From JBNKDD01 sp050288085 (GTDB lineage Bacteria > Chloroflexota > Anaerolineae > Aggregatilineales > UBA3940): a stretch of DNA of 20,487 nucleotides. This document shows positions 15,185 through 20,487 of the stretch, piece by piece. The number at the start of each line of letters is the position of its first letter. The stretch's first letter is position 1. The notes under the pieces were generated by a model that was not told where the DNA came from, did no database searches, and saw only the letters and a list, made by a program, of their open reading frames with translations. The stretch lies in NCBI GenBank assembly GCA_050288085.1, contig JBNKDD010000081.1:1-20487 (forward strand). Direction: 5' to 3'. The translations under genes and the position numbers were made by a program.

Positions 15185-15958
15185 CTAATCCCATAATTTC
15201 CAGGGCGCACCGGCCTGCCACATCCGGTCAAGTTCGCGTGCCTCTTTGAAGGTATCCATTGACCGCCAGAAGCCCTCATGCCTGTAGAGCATCAACTGCT
15301 GATCACGGGCCAAATTGACCATCACCTCTTTCTCAAGGTCGAGGCTGTCATCACCCTGTAGATAGTCTGCGATACCAGGCTCGCAGATCATGAACCCGGC
15401 GTTGATCCACTCGCTGAGACGTGGTTTTTCCTCAAATCCGGTTATCAAGCCGGTTTCATCTACCTGAACGATCCCGTATTGAGAATAGGGCTGGTATCCG
15501 GTAACCGTCATCAGTTTGCCATGCGCCCGGTGAAAAGCGATTAATGCCTCTATATCGATATTGCCCAGCCCATCACCATAGGTCAGGTGGAAAGTGTCGC
15601 CATTCAAGTAAGGCAGCACCCTGGCAAGCCGTGCCCCCTTGTTCGTATCGAGGCCGGTATCTGCCATGGTGATTTGCCAGCCGTTTTCGCCATGATTCTG
15701 GTGATAGTCGATGTCCGGTTGGCTGCCGAGCTTGATAGTGAAGTCGCTGGTCATGCGTTCGTAATCGAGGAAATATTGTTTGATCGCATCAGCACCATGG
15801 CCCAATGTGAGCACAAATTCAGTCTCGCCAAACGCGGCATATATTTTCATGATATGCCAGATGATAGGCCGGTTACCGACTTCGACCAGCGCCTTTGCGT
15901 CATAATGTGCATCAGCGATGCGGGTACCTTTTCCCCCGCAAAGAATCACAACTTTCAA
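15185..15958 (-). CDS. rfbF: Glucose-1-phosphate cytidylyltransferase
   Basis: Makes CDP-glucose from glucose-1-phosphate and CTP, the entry step to CDP-dideoxyhexoses (also ddhA). The 257-residue nucleotidyltransferase has LCGGKGTR (6-13), the substrate lysine region DAKALVEVG (20-28), PIIWHIMKIY (31-40), the metal site TYGDGLGNID (126-135), INAGFMICEP and a C-terminal WRSMDTFKEARELDRMW. The usual RPKPMVEIG reads YDAKALVEVG here, but the lysine is kept. The start codon is TTG (15958-15956), with AAGGA seven bases upstream. It lies 21 bases after mtnA and 3 bases before rfbG, so it is part of the same transcript. Confidence 0.95.
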   Translation of the reverse strand: MKVVILCGGKGTRIADAHYDAKALVEVGNRPIIWHIMKIYAAFGETEFVLTLGHGADAIKQYFLDYERMTSDFTIKLGSQPDIDYHQNHGENGWQITMADTGLDTNKGARLARVLPYLNGDTFHLTYGDGLGNIDIEALIAFHRAHGKLMTVTGYQPYSQYGIVQVDETGLITGFEEKPRLSEWINAGFMICEPGIADYLQGDDSLDLEKEVMVNLARDQQLMLYRHEGFWRSMDTFKEARELDRMWQAGAPWKLWD

Positions 15959-15979
15959 AAGAGCGTCCTTTGTCTGGTT

Positions 15980-17029
15980 TTATGATGACGTGAGTGTCCC
16001 CTCGACTGCCCGCCGCAGATTGATATCAAAAGGCGGATAGACGATCCCGTTTTCGGTGACGATTCCGGTCACGTAGCGGTGAGGTGTCACATCGAAGGCC
16101 GGATTCCGTGCCGGGTAATCATCCGGGACGATTGCCTTTCCAAATGGTGCGCGTACCTCGTCACCGCTCCGCTCCTCAATCGGGATTTCATCACCATTTG
16201 CCAGGTTCAGATCGATGGTTGAGGTCGGTACCACCGGATAAAACGGGATGCCGTTCTCTTTTGCCACCACGCCCAGCTTGTAGGTTCCAATCTTATTTGC
16301 CACATCCCCATTAGCGGCGGTACGATCCGAGCCGACGAATACGATGTCTACCTGCCCGGTGCGCATAAAATGACCTGCCGCATTATCAGCAATGAGGTCA
16401 AATGGGATACCTGCCTGCTTGCATTCCCAGGCTGACAACCGCGCACCTTGTAGACGGGGCCGCGTTTCATCTAACAGCACATGGATGTTCTTCCCCTGCT
16501 CGTGAGCGGTTCGGATCACCCCTAGCGCCGTCCCCCAATCGACCGTTGCCAGTGCCCCGGTGTTGCAGTGATGGAGGATCGTATCCCCCTCTTTAACCAG
16601 GGACGCACCGTATTCCCCTATACGTTTGTTGATTGCCACGTCTTCGTCGGCGAGTTTTTGTGCTTCTTCTAACATGGCGTTGGCAATGTCATCCACCGAA
16701 TCGAGTTCTTCGTTGGTCGCAACGCGCATTAGCCGGTCAACCGCCCACATCAAATTGACGGCAGTCGGTCGAGCCTTTTTCATAAATGCCGCGGCTTTTT
16801 CAAGGTAGTTCAGCAAGGCGGCCCGGTCAGCGGCCTGGGCCTGGAAAGCTGCCAGCGCCATCCCGAATCCGGCAGCGCCGCCGATAGCCGGTGCACCACG
16901 TACAACCATGCTGGTGATGGCCTCGGCAACGTCGTGGTAATCGTCGTAATCAACCAGGACTAATTCCCAGGGCAACTGTCGTTGATCGATCATCCGAACT
17001 TTGCCCTCATGCCATTCGACCGTGCGCAT
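15980..17029 (-). CDS. mtnA: S-methyl-5-thioribose-1-phosphate isomerase
   Basis: Interconverts 5-methylthioribose-1-phosphate and 5-methylthioribulose-1-phosphate in the methionine salvage pathway that recycles methylthioadenosine. The 349-residue protein shows RGAPAIGGAAGFG (44-56), the catalytic cysteine in HHCNTGALA (Cys155), LLDETRPRLQGARL (185-198), and the catalytic Asp235 in GSDRTAANGD. YKLGVVAKENGIPFY and NPAFDVTPHRYVTGIVTE lie in the C-terminal half. The ATG at 17029 has a near-perfect GGAGG seven bases ahead. An in-frame ATG at 17074 lies in the loop of a leader hairpin with no ribosome site and is rejected. It heads the CDP-dideoxyhexose operon, an uncommon partner. Other steps of methionine salvage (MtnK/MtnP, MtnB and so on) are not in the window. 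Confidence 0.96.
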   Translation of the reverse strand: MRTVEWHEGKVRMIDQRQLPWELVLVDYDDYHDVAEAITSMVVRGAPAIGGAAGFGMALAAFQAQAADRAALLNYLEKAAAFMKKARPTAVNLMWAVDRLMRVATNEELDSVDDIANAMLEEAQKLADEDVAINKRIGEYGASLVKEGDTILHHCNTGALATVDWGTALGVIRTAHEQGKNIHVLLDETRPRLQGARLSAWECKQAGIPFDLIADNAAGHFMRTGQVDIVFVGSDRTAANGDVANKIGTYKLGVVAKENGIPFYPVVPTSTIDLNLANGDEIPIEERSGDEVRAPFGKAIVPDDYPARNPAFDVTPHRYVTGIVTENGIVYPPFDINLRRAVEGTLTSS

Positions 17030-17051
17030 TGCTTCCTCCTGCTGCCTGATA

Positions 17052-17083
17052 CAATCAAGAAACCGCGCCCTCATGGAGCGCGG
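17052..17083 (-). terminator. Attenuator-like hairpin in the mtnA leader
   Basis: On the minus strand CCGCGCTC pairs with GGGCGCGG (8 bp, one wobble) around CATGA, followed by TTTCTTGATTG. It lies between promoter and ribosome site. The upstream stretch CGCGGCGG (17098-17091) could pair with part of its left arm, giving a competing fold. It could be a conditional terminator or a leftover intrinsic terminator with partial strength. Confidence 0.45.
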
Positions 17084-17098
17084 ACGGAAACCGCCGCG

Positions 17099-17127
17099 AG
17101 TCTAGCATACCGGCTGTTGACTGTCAA
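17099..17127 (-). promoter_or_regulatory. Promoter of the mtnA-CDP-dideoxyhexose operon
   Basis: On the minus strand a perfect TTGACA (17127-17122) is 17 bases from TAGACT (17104-17099, 4/6), which is preceded by TGC, an extended -10. The expected start is near 17092, so the leader is about 60 bases. Confidence 0.75.
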
Positions 17128-17128
17128 C
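17116..17128. repeat. Palindrome GTTGACTGTCAAC between mtnA and bioY
   Basis: A perfect 6-bp inverted repeat around one central base covers the -35 box of the mtnA promoter and sits upstream of the divergent bioY gene. It is positioned as a repressor or activator site would be. It does not match the BirA or BioR operators I can recall. Confidence 0.45.
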
Positions 17129-17188
17129 GGAACCTCAAGCTAGGAGTGGTGTTATAGCCGTGTGGTAGTTTGATGATAGGAGAAGCTC

Positions 17189-17764
17189 ATGACTTATGCA
17201 GATGTATTTCGTCCAACGGAAATTAGCAGAGCGCGTTATTACGATTTTGCCCTGGTAATCTTTGGTTCTTTGTTGATAGCTCTATCGGCCAGAATCGTCA
17301 TACCATTGCCATTCAGTCCGGTTCCGATCACGGGGCAAACGCTGATGGTGCTGCTGATCGGTATGGTGCTTGGAAGTCGTCGGGGAGCCTTGACCGTATT
17401 GGCGTATCTTGCCGAAGGGATAGTGGGTCTGCCGGTGTTTGCCGGTGGTGTCGGTCCCGCGGTATTGCTTGGCCCAACTGGAGGGTATCTGGTTGGTTTT
17501 GTCTTGGCGGCATTTGTCGTTGGTCTGTTGGCAGAACAGGGTTGGGATCGGAAAGTGATAACAACTGCCCTGGCTATGCTGATCGGCAATGCACTGATCT
17601 ACCTGTTCGGTGTGTTGTGGCTGGCGAACTTGATCGGGTTACACGGTGCATTCACCGGTGGATTGTATCCGTTTCTGATCGGCGATGTGCTGAAGATTGG
17701 TTTAGCAATGATCCTGCTGCCCACTTGCTGGAAGTTGATCGGACTGCCTTCAAAAACTGGCTGA
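17189..17764 (+). CDS. bioY: Biotin transporter BioY (S component)
   Basis: The membrane substrate-binding S component of ECF-type biotin uptake. The 191-residue protein has about six membrane segments and the family signatures PLPFSPVPITGQTLMVLL (about residues 34-51), GSRRGALTVLAYLAEGIVGLPVFAGG and GPTGGYLVGF. It ends with FLIGDVLKIGLAMILLP (about 165-181). The ATG at 17189 has AGGAG six bases upstream. Neither the EcfA/A' ATPases nor EcfT is in the window, so it works alone or shares an energising module encoded elsewhere; solitary BioY proteins are known. It is divergent from mtnA. A weak extended -10-like TGTTATAGC lies upstream (about 17150). Its cotranscription with the next gene is uncertain. 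Confidence 0.95.
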   Translation: MTYADVFRPTEISRARYYDFALVIFGSLLIALSARIVIPLPFSPVPITGQTLMVLLIGMVLGSRRGALTVLAYLAEGIVGLPVFAGGVGPAVLLGPTGGYLVGFVLAAFVVGLLAEQGWDRKVITTALAMLIGNALIYLFGVLWLANLIGLHGAFTGGLYPFLIGDVLKIGLAMILLPTCWKLIGLPSKTG

Positions 17765-17783
17765 AACTGGCAAAAGTCACGCT

Positions 17784-17802
17784 AAGGTTGTAACCTTTTA
17801 TG
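17784..17802 (+). terminator. Weak hairpin after bioY (possible terminator or operator)
   Basis: The palindrome AAGGTTGTAACCTT (17784-17797) is followed by TTATGG. It lies 20 bases past the bioY stop and about 60 bases before the next gene. The stem is short and A/T-rich, so termination would be weak; a protein-binding site is possible. Confidence 0.3.
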
Positions 17803-17856
17803 GGGTGAAGCGTCCAAAAGAATGGGAAGCAGCAAGTTTTTTGAAGGAAATGATCA

Positions 17857-18300
17857 ATGAAGATTGCGTTTGCTACCAATGATGAACGGACTATTACCCA
17901 GCATTTTGGTCGGGCCGAGTACTATCTGGTCGCGACCATTAAAGATGGCAAAGTAACGGAGCGCGAGAGGCGTGATAAGCCTTCTCATGGCAGGCATGAC
18001 GGTCATGGACACCACCATGATCATGAACATGATCACGGCGATAACATTGTCCAGTTAGGGGATATCAAGCCACATCAGGAACATGGCAAAGGCCAGCGTT
18101 TGGGGCATGGTCATACCAACATGGTCAGCCCGGTGGCTGACTGTGATATGGTAGTCGCCCGTGGGATGGGCCTGGGTGCTTTCAATGCTCTTAAATCGGC
18201 TAACCTTGATGCCGTCTTAACCGATATTGTCCTGATCGAAGATGCGTTGCAAGCCTGTCTGGATGGTAATCTGGATCACCACCCGGAAAAATTACATTAG
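17857..18300 (+). CDS. NifX/NifB C-terminal-like (dinitrogenase iron-molybdenum cofactor-binding) protein with His-rich insert
   Basis: A 147-residue protein of the Nitro_FeMo-Co (NifX/NifY/VnfX-like, YedE-associated) family. It begins MKIAFATND, then ITQHFGRAEYYLV (13-25), and its second half reads VADCDMVVARGMGLGAFNALKS (about 93-114) and AVLTDIV. Between the two halves is a long His-rich insert: residues 44-60 contain nine histidines with Asp/Glu, and more follow at 72-86. Such an insert would bind Zn, Ni, Co or Cu. Outside nitrogen fixation these proteins are thought to bind metal clusters, but their roles are largely unknown. The ATG at 17857 has GAAGGA upstream. A convergent neighbour is a metal-exporting P-type ATPase, so a metal-buffering or sensing role is reasonable inference. 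No nif gene is in the window. Confidence 0.85.
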   Translation: MKIAFATNDERTITQHFGRAEYYLVATIKDGKVTERERRDKPSHGRHDGHGHHHDHEHDHGDNIVQLGDIKPHQEHGKGQRLGHGHTNMVSPVADCDMVVARGMGLGAFNALKSANLDAVLTDIVLIEDALQACLDGNLDHHPEKLH

Positions 18301-18318
18301 GGGATCGACCCTGATAAC

Positions 18319-18357
18319 GTCCTTTAGTAAGGACAGGGTATGTTGTGCCCTGTCCTT
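18319..18357. terminator. Paired alternative hairpins between convergent genes
   Basis: AAGGACAGGG and CCCTGTCCTT (10 bp, perfect, 9-base loop; 18329-18357) form a strong hairpin between the NifX-like gene and the convergent ATPase gene. An overlapping hairpin, GTCCTT/AAGGAC with loop TAGT (18319-18334), competes for the left arm. On the plus strand it is followed by ATCTGTTATTT. A bidirectional terminator is the simplest reading. Confidence 0.6.
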
Positions 18358-18362
18358 ATCTG

Positions 18363-20487
18363 TTATTTGGATGAGCTTGCCCTCAGCATCCGCATTCCGT
18401 TGAACGACACGAGCAGAGATGCCCCCATATCGGCGAATACTGCCATCCACATAGTTGCCAGTCCGGGTATGGTCAGCAGAAGAAATACCCCTTTGATCGC
18501 CAGACTGAAAATAATATTCTGCCAGATGATCCGGCGGGTGCGGCGGCTGGTTCGGAGGACGTCCGGCAGGCGGGTTAGATCATCCTGCATCAATACGACG
18601 TCGGCGGTTTCCATCGCCTGGGCAGTCCCCGCTTTCCCCATTGCGATTCCGATGTTGGCGGTTGCCAGTGCAGGAGCATCGTTAACCCCATCGCCGATCA
18701 TCGCGACCGGGGCAGATTGGCGTTGGAGAGATTTAACTGCTTCGACTTTGTCCTGTGGCAGCAGGTTAGCTTTGATATCGTCGATATGCCCGATATTCGC
18801 GGCAATTGCTTCGGCAACAACCGGATTATCGCCGGTTAGCATCACCGTTCGCAGCGATGGGTGAGCGGTTTTCAGTGCCTTGAGCGCTTCCTGACTGGCT
18901 GCACGCGGTTGATCGGCCACGCCCACAAACCCCAAAATCTTGCTATCCCGGCCCACTAGCATCACTGTCTGGCCATTAGATTCGGCGGCTTTAACCAGGG
19001 GATGAAGTTCCTCGCATGAGCCGTATTCCTCGTGAAACAGTGTGTGACTTCCGACCACAATCGTTGAGCTCTGGATCGAACCTTTGATTCCCTGGCCGGT
19101 CAGGGCTTGAACTCCTTCAGCGGCTTCGTATCGATGAGATAATGACCGGCTGTTAGCTTCATCGACAATGGCGCGAGCCAGGGGGTGCTCGGAGCGGCGT
19201 TCGACGGCGGCGGCTAATGCCAACAAATCATCGCATGCTTCGCAGCGTGAGCCGTTGTGATTGCAGGTCGCCGTCTTGACCGTAACGACAACCGGGTGAC
19301 CCTCGGTCAGTGTGCCAGTTTTGTCAAAGGCAATAGTTTTGATGGCGGCCAGCGTGTCTAGAAATGCCCCACCCTTGACCAGCACCCCGCGCCGTGCCAG
19401 GGATGTCAACGAACTGACCATCGTAACCGGGGTGCTGATTACCAATGCACAGGGGCAGGCGACGATCAGCAGGGCCAGGGCACGGTACAGCCAGCCGCGC
19501 ACCCCATCCGGCGTATCAAATAATGGTTGCCCAAAGAATAAAGTCGGAACGATTGCTACCAGCGCGGCCAGCAGCACAACGGCTGGCGTGTACCATTTGG
19601 CGAAACGGTCGATGAATCGCTCAACCGGTGCGCGTTGGGATTGTGCCTGTTCGACCAGCCGCACGATCTGGCTGATAGTTGAATCTTCAGCCCGCCTAGT
19701 AACGTCGATTTCCAGCACGCCGCTGCCGTTGATCGTCCCGGCAAAGACCTCATCACCGGTCGCTTTTGCTATTGGCATACTCTCCCCGGTGATCGGAGCC
19801 TGGTTGACCGTCGATTCACCGCCTGCGATTTGCCCATCGACCGGGATGCGCTCACCGGGTCGGACGAGCACCGTCTCGCCGATACCGATCTCGCTGACCG
19901 GCAGCCTGACCTCATGCCTGTCACAGAAAGGACATGGCCCGCCGGTATACCCCTCATGCCCGATGTGCTCCTCACAGTCCATACAGGGGCGTAATACAAC
20001 GGCTTCGTTTGGCCTGAGCGCCAGCAGCCCTCGCAGCGAATCACGGGCACGTTCAGCAGTATAACCTTCCAGTGCCTCCCCAACGGCAAACAGCACGATC
20101 ACGGTAGCCGCTTCGCCGGTCTCCCCGATGAGCAATGCGCCAATTGTGGCAATGCTCATCAAGAGATCGATCGTGATCTGTCTGGCGACAAACAGTGATC
20201 GAATGCCTTTCCGGGCAATTGGAAAACCGGCAGCAGCAATCACGGTGGCATGCAGCCCGCGTAACAGCCATTTTGTGAGAGGGGGTCCGGGGATCAGGGC
20301 GAACGGAAGGCTTAATAGCAGCAGCGCCGCGCCGATCAGTGCTATGGCTGTCCGGTGATCTGCCAGCAGGTAGCGAACAAATCCCAGCAGACCCCGGCTG
20401 TCCTTTTGCTCAGAGGAATCAGTCCTGGATTCTTGTTCGTTTTCGTGTAGCACTTGATAGCCTAATGCCTGGATTCTGTCGGTGATC
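18363..20487 (-). CDS. Heavy-metal P1B-type ATPase, ZntA/CadA-like (partial, 5' end outside window)
   Basis: Exports a soft divalent metal (Zn/Cd/Pb class) using ATP. The frame is open to the right edge. The 11 residues before the GTG at 20453 (ITDRIQALGYQ) look like the end of an HMA metal-binding domain, so the real start is off the window and the GTG is internal. Counting from that GTG: membrane helices at about 36-55, 64-80 and 94-130; actuator TGES (222-225); ion-site CPC (333-335) in ACPCALVISTPV; DKTGT (377-381); SEHPLA (421-426); GDGVNDAPALA near 610. The tail WMAVFADMGASLLVSFN carries the acidic residue of the Zn/Cd group. An actuator insert has two CxxC-type pairs (Cys157/160, Cys174/177), and the nucleotide domain has CNHNGSRCEAC (397-407). 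It converges on the His-rich NifX-like gene. Confidence 0.93.
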   Translation of the reverse strand, partial: ITDRIQALGYQVLHENEQESRTDSSEQKDSRGLLGFVRYLLADHRTAIALIGAALLLLSLPFALIPGPPLTKWLLRGLHATVIAAAGFPIARKGIRSLFVARQITIDLLMSIATIGALLIGETGEAATVIVLFAVGEALEGYTAERARDSLRGLLALRPNEAVVLRPCMDCEEHIGHEGYTGGPCPFCDRHEVRLPVSEIGIGETVLVRPGERIPVDGQIAGGESTVNQAPITGESMPIAKATGDEVFAGTINGSGVLEIDVTRRAEDSTISQIVRLVEQAQSQRAPVERFIDRFAKWYTPAVVLLAALVAIVPTLFFGQPLFDTPDGVRGWLYRALALLIVACPCALVISTPVTMVSSLTSLARRGVLVKGGAFLDTLAAIKTIAFDKTGTLTEGHPVVVTVKTATCNHNGSRCEACDDLLALAAAVERRSEHPLARAIVDEANSRSLSHRYEAAEGVQALTGQGIKGSIQSSTIVVGSHTLFHEEYGSCEELHPLVKAAESNGQTVMLVGRDSKILGFVGVADQPRAASQEALKALKTAHPSLRTVMLTGDNPVVAEAIAANIGHIDDIKANLLPQDKVEAVKSLQRQSAPVAMIGDGVNDAPALATANIGIAMGKAGTAQAMETADVVLMQDDLTRLPDVLRTSRRTRRIIWQNIIFSLAIKGVFLLLTIPGLATMWMAVFADMGASLLVSFNGMRMLRASSSK

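Noticed and set aside
17030..17074. In-frame ATG 15 codons upstream of the chosen mtnA start
   Set aside because: It lies in the loop of a leader hairpin without a ribosome site, while GGAGG precedes the ATG at 17029.
17030..17098. SAM-I (S-box) riboswitch upstream of mtnA
   Set aside because: The leader of about 60 bases is too short, and no S-box core motif is present.
19312..20064. 250-codon open frame on the plus strand opposite the ATPase
   Set aside because: It is antisense to a highly conserved gene, has Ser/Thr/Arg-rich composition typical of a shadow frame, and shows no family motif.
20451..20453. GTG as the true start of the P-type ATPase
   Set aside because: The frame is open upstream to the window edge and encodes what looks like the end of an HMA domain.

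Overview
The window is about 20.5 kb of moderately GC-rich bacterial DNA, densely packed and almost entirely coding on the minus strand. Only two genes read on the plus strand. No rRNA, tRNA, CRISPR array, insertion sequence or phage gene was seen. The adenosylhomocysteinase form, an adenosine kinase close to the mycobacterial AdoK type, the Gmd/Rmd pair, the many small glycosyltransferases and the lone BioY suggest a Chloroflexota bacterium (Anaerolineae-like). This is inferred from remembered family resemblance, not from a phylogeny.

Layout in minus-strand transcription order, from the right. (1) 20487-18363: a heavy-metal P1B-type ATPase whose start lies outside the window, since its frame stays open to the edge and ends an HMA domain. 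It converges on two plus-strand genes, bioY (17189-17764) and a NifX/NifB-like small protein with a His-rich insert (17857-18300). (2) 17029-11077: an apparent operon running mtnA, ddhA/rfbF, ddhB/rfbG, two small unrecognised genes, and a 762-residue fusion of a sugar SDR to an RfbH-type 3-dehydrase (E1). A promoter with a perfect -35 box and an attenuator-like hairpin precede it. (3) 11004-8457: a DPM-like GT2 glycosyltransferase, adenosine kinase and a GNAT acetyltransferase, behind an extended -10 promoter embedded in a perfect inverted repeat. (4) 8324-7056: ahcY with its own promoter, a structured leader and a good intrinsic terminator. (5) 6905-3474: rmd, gmd, tatD and lepB behind a further promoter, closed by a terminator. 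(6) 3414-1: a GT2, a GT4 and a multi-membrane GT39-like glycosyltransferase that runs off the left edge.

Two themes dominate. One is cell-surface polysaccharide: GDP-mannose to GDP-D-rhamnose (Gmd + Rmd), and glucose-1-phosphate to CDP-glucose to CDP-4-keto-6-deoxyglucose to a CDP-3,6-dideoxyhexose (RfbF, RfbG, RfbH-SDR fusion), with glycosyltransferases that could use such donors. The other is recycling of the by-products of S-adenosylmethionine: MtnA for methylthioadenosine, AhcY for S-adenosylhomocysteine, and adenosine kinase for the adenosine AhcY releases. The two sets are interleaved.

The most unusual items are the SDR-RfbH fusion, the two small unknown proteins translationally packed between RfbG and the fusion (one apparently starting at ATT), and the structured promoter and leader regions of the mtnA, GT2 and ahcY units. 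Also notable are the Cys-rich ATPase and His-rich NifX-like protein in adjacent, converging genes.
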